Source: Ligilactobacillus aviarius
GTDB lineage: Bacteria > Bacillota > Bacilli > Lactobacillales > Lactobacillaceae
DNA length: 33,039 nucleotides
Direction of reading: 5' to 3'
Assembly (NCBI RefSeq): GCF_001654615.1
Contig: NZ_LWUD01000003.1
Coordinates: 1 to 33,039, forward strand
A program made the position numbers and the translations under genes. Shown in pieces: positions 15,759 through 23,577 of this stretch (positions within the stretch are counted from its first letter, which is position 1; each line of letters starts with the position of its first letter). The notes below the pieces were generated by a model that was not told the origin of the DNA, did not search any database, and was given only the letters and a program-made list of their open reading frames with translations.

Positions 15759-16190
15759 GTTTTCCAACTGATCAATTAAACGATCAAGGGTGATATTTAA
15801 TTTTAACTTGTCGGTTTCGTTACAATCTTCCAAAAGAAGATTTATAAAATTGACATGGGCTTTGTTGTGTAATCGGCATAGTAATCTGCCTTTTTTAGTA
15901 AGGGCGATATTAATTACTCGACGATCGATCTTGCTTGGAACCCGCTTGATATATCCTCGCTTTTCTAACTTATCAATATTTCCAGTTAAGGCAGGTTTCG
16001 AAACAGCCATTAGTTTAGCAATCTGCGAAATGGTGATATCCTTTCGCAAAGAAATAATATGAATAACATGAAGGTCATTGACCGAAATATCATTAAACTG
16101 GCTGTTTGAAAGTTTTTCTTTTTCCAATTTCATTGCTAGGTTGTATATCAAAAATAGTTTATCGTGAATTGATAAGTTATCCTTCTCCAT
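15738..16190 (-). CDS. MarR-family transcriptional regulator
   Basis: This 150-aa protein has the MarR winged-helix domain at about 45-115. The recognition part reads ITISQIAKLMAVSKPALTGNIDKLEKRGYIKRVPSKIDRRVINIALTKKGR, with the wing DRR motif intact. AGGAG precedes the ATG at 8 nt. It is transcribed in the same direction as the ABC exporter but has its own terminator, so it is a separate unit. The palindrome ahead of the ABC ATPase is its likely target. A partial look-alike, TTGATAGCTTTAAG (16211-16224), lies ahead of marR itself and could mean autoregulation. Confidence 0.88.
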   Translation of the reverse strand: MEKDNLSIHDKLFLIYNLAMKLEKEKLSNSQFNDISVNDLHVIHIISLRKDITISQIAKLMAVSKPALTGNIDKLEKRGYIKRVPSKIDRRVINIALTKKGRLLCRLHNKAHVNFINLLLEDCNETDKLKLNITLDRLIDQLENKTGDKI

Positions 16191-16281
16191 AAAATTCTCC
16201 TAAAAATAAATTGATAGCTTTAAGCTTTTCGATTTAATTTTAACAAAAATTTGGGAGATTGGTATTTTTAGGGATTATAAA

Positions 16282-16950
16282 TTAGTATTCAAATTTTTGC
16301 CTCAAATACCTTTTAGTATGATCTGGAAGACGCTTAAATTCTTCGACTTTAATTAGTTTTCCGCGGTAAATTATTCGCTTTTGGTTTGTTTGATCGCAAG
16401 TTATTAAAGTTAGCGTTGCATTGCGAGTTGGATTTAAGGCAGAAAGATTTTGGGGTAAAACAATTTCTCGGGAAATAATTTGATACGTGTAATTTTGATT
16501 AAAATCAGTGACGTTAATTTTATTCCCAGAGGTAACATATCGGAATACAGGGCTAAATAAGGCTTGGCGACTGGAATGTAAATTATGAGCTGCGAGGATA
16601 TAATTGCCTTTTCCCATTTGCTCATTTGGATAAAGGGTCGATGCGCATAAAGCGGCAATCGGGTTATTAATTCCTTCAGCAATTGGGGTGTTTAAACCAA
16701 TTCTTTCGTTATAGATTGCTCCAATTACATGAATTGATGTGGAGTCAATTCGTGCTTGAGCAACATTGAAAAAATTAACGAGTTGAACATTGTCCCAATC
16801 GTATGGAATATTTGATGGCTTTGATTTTAAGTGTTCAACGGTGGGATGGAAGCTGGTAATCATGTAATTAGTGATTGGAACTGAAAAAATGAAGATCAGT
16901 CCAATGACTGCGATGATTGCTCCCAGAAAATGTCTAAAGGTTAATTTCAT
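16282..16950 (-). CDS. srtA: Class A sortase
   Basis: This 222-aa membrane-anchored transpeptidase joins LPxTG-type surface proteins to the cell wall. An N-terminal hydrophobic segment (about 8-28) is followed by the sortase barrel. Catalytic residues: His122 in ILAAHNLHSS, Cys185 in TLITCDQ and Arg192 in QKRIIYRG, spaced as in streptococcal SrtA. The start at 16950 has GGAGG 7 nt upstream; the frame stays open further upstream, but that part lies in the intergenic repeat. It follows a secreted protease gene on the same strand, across a 170-nt palindromic element. It may be the main housekeeping sortase or a dedicated one; the window does not decide. Confidence 0.9.
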   Translation of the reverse strand: MKLTFRHFLGAIIAVIGLIFIFSVPITNYMITSFHPTVEHLKSKPSNIPYDWDNVQLVNFFNVAQARIDSTSIHVIGAIYNERIGLNTPIAEGINNPIAALCASTLYPNEQMGKGNYILAAHNLHSSRQALFSPVFRYVTSGNKINVTDFNQNYTYQIISREIVLPQNLSALNPTRNATLTLITCDQTNQKRIIYRGKLIKVEEFKRLPDHTKRYLRQKFEY

Positions 16951-16970
16951 CGTTAATCCTCCGTAAAAAA

Positions 16971-17140
16971 GAAAGGTGTGACAAAACAGTAAAAACGAGC
17001 GTGGTGGAAGCAGAAAAGCGAACGAATCGCGCCAGCATCGATTCGGAGGTTTGCGTCCTTCCACGTAGCTCGTTTGTTTTGGAACCCGATTATGCAGGAA
17101 TAACAAAGAGACTGCAACTTATGTCACAGCCTCCTTTCTC
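16971..17140. repeat. 170-nt nested palindromic intergenic element
   Basis: The outer arms are GAAAGG.TGTGACA (16971-16983) and TGTCACA....CCTTTC (17122-17139). Inside is a long hairpin: AAACGAGC / GCTCGTTT (16993-17000, 17068-17075), GTGGAAG / CTTCCAC (17004-17010, 17058-17064), GCGAAC / GTTTGC and GAATCG / CGATTC. A second hairpin (17109-17133) has three pairs that are G-U only on the minus strand, so the RNA form is leftward, between protease and sortase. It resembles the BOX- or RUP-type repeats of lactic acid bacteria; copy number is unknown. Confidence 0.65.
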
Positions 17141-17141
17141 G

Positions 17142-18746
17142 TTATTCAGCAATTTGTTGTTGGAATTGTTGCCACCAATCACTTTGTTCTTCTTGTTGCT
17201 CCTGTTGTTCAAAATGACTCGAAGACCGTGAGCTTGATGATGACGACGATGAACTGCTGCTTGAACTTGATGAACGTCGGCTGTTATCATTCGTTGCCGG
17301 CGCATGATCATCATTGATCAACTTGTCTAAGATTACGCATGGCAATCCGTGATTGTTGGTTTCCAATGATTGGCGCAACTTCGCGATTACCGCATCTGAT
17401 TGGCCGTATAAATTATTCTTTGAAATTTCGTGGGCAATCATTCCGGTTACTTCCGGAGCGGCGAAGGAAGTTCCAATGCCAAAGTTATATTGGGTTCCGT
17501 GGCCGCCGTATGTTAGTAACCAATCAGTTGGGATAAAGAATTGATTTGGATGGTTGATCCCTGTCCGGTTGGAGTCTCCGCCGGGTGCATATACCGAATC
17601 CTTTGAGTAGCATGAATATTCAGCCCGTTCACCTTGATTACCAGTTGCGGCCACTTGGACAATGCCCGGAACGCTTGCTGGTAAACTTACTCCTTGGCCA
17701 ACCGCATGAAGTTGCGGATTATTTTTATTGATGTACGCCGTCATTGCTTGCGGATCGTTTAAATTAATGTTTTCATTTCCCGCAGCGACGACGACGGTAC
17801 TGCCATGCTGCTTAGCGTATTGAACGGCCCGGATCCATGCTTGGTATTCAGGCATATCGTTATTTGCCCGACCGTTCAAGTAACCGCCAGTCAAAAGGCC
17901 ATAACGTCCTAAACTCAAGTTGATAACGTCATCGCCATTATTAACGGCTTTGATCAACGCCTTTAAAACCCATGAAGAACTGCATCCTTTGTGTGAAAAG
18001 ACCCGGTATTCATCGATCGTTGCATTTGAATTGACACCGACCATTTCATTGGTACCGGCAATTAAGCTGGTAACCGATGTTCCGTGGCCAGTCCGGTCAT
18101 TGGTATCATATGGATTACCCGTTTCATCGTGATCCATGTAATTGAAACCGCCCCGGGGAACAAAGTTTTCGGCATACCGGATCCGCGAACCTAACCGATG
18201 ACGATATTCATCGGTAATCCCGCTGTCAATGATCCCGATTTTGACATGCGACTGCGTATCATTCGCATAGTTGTCCGGATTTTTGGTCATCATGTGCATG
18301 TTCCATTGCCGGTTCCAGAAATACTTATTTACTGGACTGTTAAAAGTTGATCGCGATGGAATGGCCGTCGGGGTATACGAGTTGTTTGCTTGATTATCAG
18401 GCGTTTGCACATCAGCATGGGTATCTTTTTTAATTTTCTTTTCTTGATGTTGATTTGTCCGATCAGTTTCGATCCAGCCGATTTCAGGAACCACGGATTT
18501 GACCTTGATTCCTTGACTCTCAATGTACTTTACCGTGTCATCGACCGTTTGCTTTTGATTATTTTTCGTCAAAACGAAACTGGTCGTTGTATTCGGAACA
18601 ACCGATTCTTTCTTCTCGATCGGCATTTGCGAATTCGGTGAAAGATGGCCGCTGTGAGCTTCGGCTGCTGAAACTGGCGCGGTCATCAAGAGCGATGAAC
18701 AAACAAGTGATGTTGAGAATAAGTTAAACAGTTTGATTTTTTTCAT
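17142..18746 (-). CDS. Secreted subtilisin-like (S8) serine protease with poly-serine tail
   Basis: This 534-aa protein has a signal peptide (KKIKLF...SLLMTAPVSAAEA, cut near 28), a propeptide-like region to about 140, and an S8 catalytic domain. Catalytic residues: Asp174 in GIIDSGI, His221 in TGHGTSV, Asn324 in VAAGNEN and Ser427 in GTSFAAP. The form resembles the EpiP/NisP type that processes peptide precursors, but no lanthipeptide genes are here. The C-terminus is unusual: 15 serines in a row (about 492-506), then SSSHFEQQEQQEEQ and a WWQQFQQQ end. No LPxTG motif is present even though a sortase gene follows. The serine codons are mixed, so the tract is kept at the protein level. AGAGGG precedes the ATG. 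An Rgg-type gene is divergent from it. Confidence 0.9.
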   Translation of the reverse strand: MKKIKLFNLFSTSLVCSSLLMTAPVSAAEAHSGHLSPNSQMPIEKKESVVPNTTTSFVLTKNNQKQTVDDTVKYIESQGIKVKSVVPEIGWIETDRTNQHQEKKIKKDTHADVQTPDNQANNSYTPTAIPSRSTFNSPVNKYFWNRQWNMHMMTKNPDNYANDTQSHVKIGIIDSGITDEYRHRLGSRIRYAENFVPRGGFNYMDHDETGNPYDTNDRTGHGTSVTSLIAGTNEMVGVNSNATIDEYRVFSHKGCSSSWVLKALIKAVNNGDDVINLSLGRYGLLTGGYLNGRANNDMPEYQAWIRAVQYAKQHGSTVVVAAGNENINLNDPQAMTAYINKNNPQLHAVGQGVSLPASVPGIVQVAATGNQGERAEYSCYSKDSVYAPGGDSNRTGINHPNQFFIPTDWLLTYGGHGTQYNFGIGTSFAAPEVTGMIAHEISKNNLYGQSDAVIAKLRQSLETNNHGLPCVILDKLINDDHAPATNDNSRRSSSSSSSSSSSSSSSRSSSHFEQQEQQEEQSDWWQQFQQQIAE

Positions 18747-18871
18747 ATGACCCTCTCTTTGAAATTATTAGTTGATTAAAGGAAGAAGAGTAAAAATAAC
18801 ATCCAAAATCACTTCCTTTTTATAGATTTCTCCCTTAACCTTAATTTAAGGGTTAGGGGTTAGCGAAAGGA

Positions 18872-18911
18872 AAAATTCACACAAAAAAGTGAATTTTAAC
18901 ACTTTTGTGTG
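18872..18911. promoter_or_regulatory. Candidate Rgg operator in the protease/regulator gap
   Basis: CACACAAAAAAGTG (18878-18891) is mirrored by CACTTTTGTGTG (18900-18911), differing only by two A. The left arm also forms a second perfect repeat, AAAATTCAC / GTGAATTTT (18872-18880, 18889-18897). It lies just before the Shine-Dalgarno of the Rgg-type gene, a typical site for autocontrol. Confidence 0.55.
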
Positions 18912-18928
18912 CATAGGGAGGATGCTTC

Positions 18929-19813
18929 GTGGAGGAAAATTACGGCAAAATCATTTCAAATATCAGAATTGCGAAGGGCGTACCAATTGGAAAATTGATT
19001 TCTGGAATTTACGGGCGAACGGCTTATCGAAATTTTGTAATGAATCGAACGGGAACATCGGTCGATAATTTTATGAAATTGCTTGCTAAGCTGCATGTAA
19101 GTTATACGGAATTCAAGTACATTGCGAACGGGTTTGAAACGGATTATGAACAGCGGTTTGTAATTGATCTGCAACGGGCGATTGCCCAGGGAAACCTCGA
19201 ACGGTTGGATTCGCTTTTACAACGAACGCTTAATTACTGTGCGATTTATGAAGACGACGAGAAGTACCGTCATTTAGCATGTATAACGCAACTGACGATT
19301 GATAAGATGAAAGGTGATCGACTGGATGAAAATGCGCGCCAAGTGGTTACCAATTACTTGATCAGATGCGAAACTTGGACCCATTATGAGCTGATGATGT
19401 TTAACAATGCAATGTTTGCTTTTTCACTTGATCAGATCCGCATGTTCCGGGAAAAGGTGATCCATAACCTTGAAAAATATCAGAATTTAAGAGTTTATGG
19501 TAGTGAAAGTTTTCGGGTGCTGATCAATATGCTGATGGTTTTTATTGAAAGTCAAAGTTATCGGGACATCCGTATTATGATGGGCCTGATCAATAATTAT
19601 CAGCTAAACGAAGATATGTTGTTTGAAGAAACATTACGTCTTTATTTCACCGGGATTTTGGATTTGATCAATCAAAGGATTCCAGCCGGGATGACTAAAG
19701 TCAACCAAGCACTTGAAGTGTTATCGATTTTGAATGCGAAAGACTATCATCAAAACCTAAAGCGGTATTTAGATCAGATAATTTTAAAATATAACTTGAA
19801 CGTAAAGGCATAA
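18929..19813 (+). CDS. Rgg/GadR/MutR-family transcriptional regulator
   Basis: This 294-aa protein has an N-terminal helix-turn-helix (about 5-65: IISNIRIAKGVPIGKLISGIYGRTAYRNF). A long all-helical C-terminal repeat region follows, with MFNNAMFAFSLDQIRMF and the LINMLMVFIESQSYRD type pattern of Rgg proteins. Rgg proteins often bind short exported peptides and switch on neighbouring genes. The start is a GTG with GGGAGG 7 nt upstream. It is divergent from the secreted protease, with a palindrome in the gap. A peptide-dependent control of the protease is a reasonable inference. The start of the domain is a little shorter than usual, with RTAYRNF rather than the common QSQFSRFE-type core. Confidence 0.8.
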   Translation: MEENYGKIISNIRIAKGVPIGKLISGIYGRTAYRNFVMNRTGTSVDNFMKLLAKLHVSYTEFKYIANGFETDYEQRFVIDLQRAIAQGNLERLDSLLQRTLNYCAIYEDDEKYRHLACITQLTIDKMKGDRLDENARQVVTNYLIRCETWTHYELMMFNNAMFAFSLDQIRMFREKVIHNLEKYQNLRVYGSESFRVLINMLMVFIESQSYRDIRIMMGLINNYQLNEDMLFEETLRLYFTGILDLINQRIPAGMTKVNQALEVLSILNAKDYHQNLKRYLDQIILKYNLNVKA

Positions 19814-19818
19814 TCAAA

Positions 19819-19852
19819 AAAAGGCTGCGATTTTAAAACCGCAGCCTTTTGG
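19819..19852. terminator. Bidirectional terminator between the Rgg gene and D-lactate dehydrogenase
   Basis: AAAAGGCTGCG (19819-19829) pairs with CGCAGCCTTTT (19840-19850) around a 10-nt AT loop. T-rich or A-rich flanks allow use from both sides. Confidence 0.85.
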
Positions 19853-19864
19853 TTATTGTCAATT

Positions 19865-20890
<1,026 letters not shown>

Positions 20891-20912
20891 TCATGGATTC
20901 CCATGTAGCTTA

Positions 20913-20918
20913 ATTATA
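20913..20918 (-). promoter_or_regulatory. Candidate -10 box of the D-lactate dehydrogenase gene
   Basis: TATAAT on the minus strand lies about 50 bp before the start codon. No convincing -35 is visible at 16-18 bp, so the assignment is tentative. The rest of 20864-21038 is AT-rich leader for the two divergent genes. Confidence 0.4.
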
Positions 20919-21038
20919 CACTTTTTGGAAAATGGAAATTAGTAAAATGAAGAATAAATTTTTTTACATAAAGTCAAGCAGATTATTAGGAAGAATCAAA
21001 TTTGAAAAAGTATACTGATAATGAAAGAAGGGTTTCAA

Positions 21039-21830
21039 ATGGGAGATTTATTGATTTATGCCCTGGTAGTCTTGTTGGCGACTGCTTCAGGATCATCAAC
21101 CGGACTAGGCGGCGGAGTGGTAATTAAACCGCTGTTTGATATTGTCAGCAATGCACCGACCGCAACGATTAATTTCTATTCGTCGTTGGCAGTTTTTGTT
21201 ATGGCAATCGTGGCGCTGGGGAAACAGTTGCGGCAACGGTTCAAGTTTGATGTCAAATCATTACTGACGATTTCAGTTGGTTCAGTGATCGGCGGATTTA
21301 TTGGTCAACGCTTACTGCGGCTAACCGTTACGGTCATGCCGGCAGCTCACGTGAAAGTTTTGCAATCAGCGATGCTTTTTATCATGCTGGTTTCGGTTTT
21401 AATTTATAACTTTGTTAAAAAACGACTGGTCAGCTTCCATTTGAAAAACATTCTTGTGATTTTAATTGTTGGAATTGGATTAGGAACTTTTTCAGTCTTT
21501 TTGGGGATCGGCGGGGGCCCAATCAACGTGGCCTTGACGATGTTGTTGTTCTCATTTAGCTTGCGTGAAGCGGCCGTTTACTCAGTGGGAATTATTTTCT
21601 TCTCCCAATTAACCAAGATGGTCACGATTGCGGTCAGTCCGGTTAAGCCGACGATTAGCCTGATAGTTGCTGCTGTCGTTGTGGTTGCAGCAGTTACCGG
21701 CGGCTTTTTGGGAACATGGATCAACCGGCATGCGTCATGTAAGGTTCTTAATCAAATTTACAATGTTTTATTATGTGCATTAGTGGGGGTAACGCTGTTT
21801 AATACGTTCCACTATGCAGGTGTAATTTAG
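21039..21830 (+). CDS. TauE/SafE-family anion exporter
   Basis: This 263-aa protein has about eight membrane segments. It shows the paired glycine-rich family motifs SGSSTGLGGGVVIKPLFD near the start and GLGTFSVFLGIGGGPINVALTMLLF in the second half. TauE/SafE proteins move sulfite, sulfonates or other small anions. The ATG at 21039 has GAAGGG about 7 nt upstream and is preferred over the ATG at 21021, which has none. A DsrE-type gene follows after 16 bp, so a role in sulfur handling is likely. Confidence 0.85.
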   Translation: MGDLLIYALVVLLATASGSSTGLGGGVVIKPLFDIVSNAPTATINFYSSLAVFVMAIVALGKQLRQRFKFDVKSLLTISVGSVIGGFIGQRLLRLTVTVMPAAHVKVLQSAMLFIMLVSVLIYNFVKKRLVSFHLKNILVILIVGIGLGTFSVFLGIGGGPINVALTMLLFSFSLREAAVYSVGIIFFSQLTKMVTIAVSPVKPTISLIVAAVVVVAAVTGGFLGTWINRHASCKVLNQIYNVLLCALVGVTLFNTFHYAGVI

Positions 21831-21846
21831 AAAGAAGGATTTAGTT

Positions 21847-22194
21847 ATGAAGATTTTACTTCATATTGATCAAACTGAACGGTGGGGTGCCGTTCAAGGA
21901 AACTTAACGAATTTAGCCAACGCCAAGCAAAATTTGCGGCCGGATTTGGACATTGAAGTGGTTGTTACCGGGGAAGCAATTCAACAATTGGTTGATAATG
22001 ATGATAACCGTGCGTTGAAAGAAACGTTGAAGAAGGCAACGGATGCAGGCTTTGTGATTGCCGGCTGCAATAATTCGTTGAACCGGTTTAAGATTGCTCC
22101 GGAAGATCTGTTTTCGTTTGTCCGGGTCGTTCCTGCCGGATTGATTGAAGTTGCCGAAAAGGAAAATGAAGGGTTTGCATACGTTAAACCGTAA
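21847..22194 (+). CDS. DsrE-family small protein
   Basis: This 115-aa protein has the DsrE/DsrF-like fold pattern: MKILLHIDQTERWGAVQGNLTNLANA, then IEVVVTGEAIQQLV, and a single Cys in VIAGCNNSLNRF, at the position of the sulfur-carrying cysteine in DsrE-type proteins. Family members pass sulfane sulfur or act as small regulators. AAAGAAGGA precedes the ATG. It is in one operon with the TauE-type exporter, which supports a shared sulfur task, but substrate and partner are not shown by the sequence. Confidence 0.75.
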   Translation: MKILLHIDQTERWGAVQGNLTNLANAKQNLRPDLDIEVVVTGEAIQQLVDNDDNRALKETLKKATDAGFVIAGCNNSLNRFKIAPEDLFSFVRVVPAGLIEVAEKENEGFAYVKP

Positions 22195-22432
22195 AAAGAA
22201 ATAACTGCTCGAAGAAGACGCTTACCGTTAAAATTGTGGAAGCTGGTAAGCGTCTTAGTGAGTAAGATAACTATATGGGACCAAAAGAGGGTTTGCTTTT
22301 GGTCATGTGTAAGTGTTGTGGAAAAAAGGGTTAGTGTATTTCCACGCAATGAGTGTATCTGATTCGAAAATGTTTGTCAACCACTAAATTAATCTTTTTT
22401 TAAACTGTGATTAAATCACGGTTTATTTTTTT
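22195..22432 (+). other. Structured intergenic stretch, possible small RNA
   Basis: No protein gene is visible here. Four hairpins follow one another: 22215-22256 (12-bp perfect stem AAGACGCTTACC / GGTAAGCGTCTT), 22279-22304 (GACCAAAAG / CTTTTGGTC), 22318-22345 (GTGGAAA / TTTCCAC) and 22402-22424. The last is followed by ATTTTTTT, so it is a rightward terminator. The first three have no T-run. It may be a long 3' UTR of the TauE-DsrE transcript or a separate RNA. Confidence 0.4.
22402..22432 (+). terminator. Rightward terminator with no adjacent gene
   Basis: AAACTGTGA pairs with TCACGGTTT (one G-T wobble) over a 5-nt loop, followed by ATTTTTTT. It is 208 bp after the dsrE stop, so whatever RNA ends here is mostly non-coding. 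Confidence 0.65.
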
Positions 22433-22531
22433 ACTTTGATTATTAAATAATTATTTGATGAATCGATTAAATTAAAATCGATGATATCAGTAATTTAGTT
22501 GATAAATCCCCAATTATTTTATAAATATATT

Positions 22532-22560
22532 TTGGCAATCAAAATAAAATCATGTTTAAT
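22532..22560 (+). promoter_or_regulatory. Promoter of the EamA-mdcA unit
   Basis: TTGGCA (22532-22537), a 17-bp spacer and TTTAAT (22555-22560) give a good sigma-70 promoter. The predicted start falls inside the left arm of the palindrome that follows. The stretch 22433-22531 is very AT-rich and shows no gene. Confidence 0.65.
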
Positions 22561-22601
22561 ATCATTGTTAACAATAAATTATATTTTAGTTAACAATGAT
22601 A
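22560..22601. promoter_or_regulatory. Large palindrome, likely repressor operator
   Basis: A perfect 13-bp inverted repeat (TATCATTGTTAAC at 22560-22572, GTTAACAATGATA at 22589-22601) has a 16-bp AT spacer. The left arm includes the 12-bp self-palindrome ATTGTTAACAAT (22564-22575). It lies between the -10 box and the Shine-Dalgarno, fitting repression by a GntR-type dimer (TTGT..ACAA pattern). No regulator gene is beside it. Confidence 0.65.
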
Positions 22602-22612
22602 GGAGAGATTTT

Positions 22613-23575
22613 ATGAAAAAGAGAATTTCATATGTTTATATTTTAACAACTGCATTGGTTTTCAGTTTAATGGAGATCGTGTTGAAGTTGGCAAGCAATC
22701 AGGTAACCGGATTAAACGGGATCCAAATCAGCTTTTGGCGGTTTGCGATTGCCGTGGCCTGCTTTTTACCATTTATGATGCGGCAAATCAAACGGCAAAA
22801 AATTTCATTCACGGGGAAAGATTGGCGCAACTTTATTCTTCTTGGATTTGTTTTTGTTGTTTGCTGCATGTCAATGTATCAGATTTCATGCAAGTTAGAG
22901 CCGGCAGCAATTGCCGCCATTATCTTCAGTTGCAATCCGGTTTTTGTTTTACTGTTTTCAAAATTAATTTTACATAAGCGGTTAACCGGGATTGAAAAGG
23001 GGACCCTGTTTTTCGCGTTGATCGGGATGGTCCTGGTCGTCAGCCCGCATGAATTGTTATCCCAGTTGAATAACTGGCAGGGAATCTTAATTTCAATTAG
23101 TGGTTCGGCATTATTTGGATTGTATACTGTTCTTTCAAAACGGTATTTGAATGAAAATCCAGGGGCCAATGGTTTTATTATTTCAGGAATGAGTTTCTTG
23201 TGCGGTTTAGTAGAGCTGTGGATCGTGATTGGTCTTACTCATATTTCGGTAATCGGTAATTTCTTTAAATCAATCCCAAGTCTCCAAATGTTTTCAAGTG
23301 TTCCGGTGATCAGAAATTTAAACCCGGCCAATATTGGGATCTTACTGTTTATCGGAATCATAATTACAGCAGTCGGCTATAGTTGTTATTTTTACGCCGT
23401 TGAAAATGCAGGATCATTTCCAGCTTCATCATCGTTTTTTATCAAATCAATTTTGGCACCGATTTTGGCAACCATTATTTTGCATGAACAGATGAAACTA
23501 ACGGTAATTATCGGGATCATTTTGGTGATCATCGGGCTTGCATTCCCGTTTGTCTTTAAAAAGAAAGAGGCCTGA
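22613..23575 (+). CDS. EamA/DMT-family transporter
   Basis: This 320-aa protein has ten membrane segments in two EamA repeats. Visible motifs are SFWRFAIAVACFLPF in repeat 1, with AAIAAIIFSCNPVFVLLFSKLILHKRLT, and AVGYSCYFYAVENAGSFPASSSFFIKSILAPILATIILHE in repeat 2. The family moves metabolites such as amino acids, nucleotide sugars or organic acids. The start at 22613 has AGGAGAG 5-6 nt upstream; the longer open frame upstream runs through promoter and operator and is not used. The stop lies 2 bp before the mdcA start, so the two genes are coupled. A transport role for a carboxylic acid is a guess from that link. Confidence 0.85.
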   Translation: MKKRISYVYILTTALVFSLMEIVLKLASNQVTGLNGIQISFWRFAIAVACFLPFMMRQIKRQKISFTGKDWRNFILLGFVFVVCCMSMYQISCKLEPAAIAAIIFSCNPVFVLLFSKLILHKRLTGIEKGTLFFALIGMVLVVSPHELLSQLNNWQGILISISGSALFGLYTVLSKRYLNENPGANGFIISGMSFLCGLVELWIVIGLTHISVIGNFFKSIPSLQMFSSVPVIRNLNPANIGILLFIGIIITAVGYSCYFYAVENAGSFPASSSFFIKSILAPILATIILHEQMKLTVIIGIILVIIGLAFPFVFKKKEA

Positions 23576-23577
23576 AA

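Noticed and set aside
16951-17106. N-terminal extension of the sortase by 52 residues
   Set aside because: It lies within the palindromic element, has unusual Cys/Trp/Arg-rich content, and GGAGG fits the ATG at 16950.
17001-17231. Rightward frame of 76 residues over the palindromic element
   Set aside because: Overlaps the end of the protease and has no start signals; a by-product of the inverted repeat.
18849-18863. Telomere-like GGGTTAG direct repeat
   Set aside because: Only two copies in an AT-rich gap; no further array, so chance or a minor regulator site.
18846-18914. 22-residue minus-strand frame beginning MHTKVLKFTF between protease and Rgg genes
   Set aside because: No ribosome binding site, and it overlaps the operator palindrome; kept out in favour of the shorter frames with a site.
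21981-22349. 122-residue minus-strand frame across dsrE and the hairpins
   Set aside because: Antisense to a recognised gene, no ribosome binding site, and unlike any family I know.
22499-22612. Upstream extension of the EamA frame to an ATG at 22499
   Set aside because: It would translate through the promoter and palindrome and has no ribosome binding site; the ATG at 22613 has AGGAGAG.
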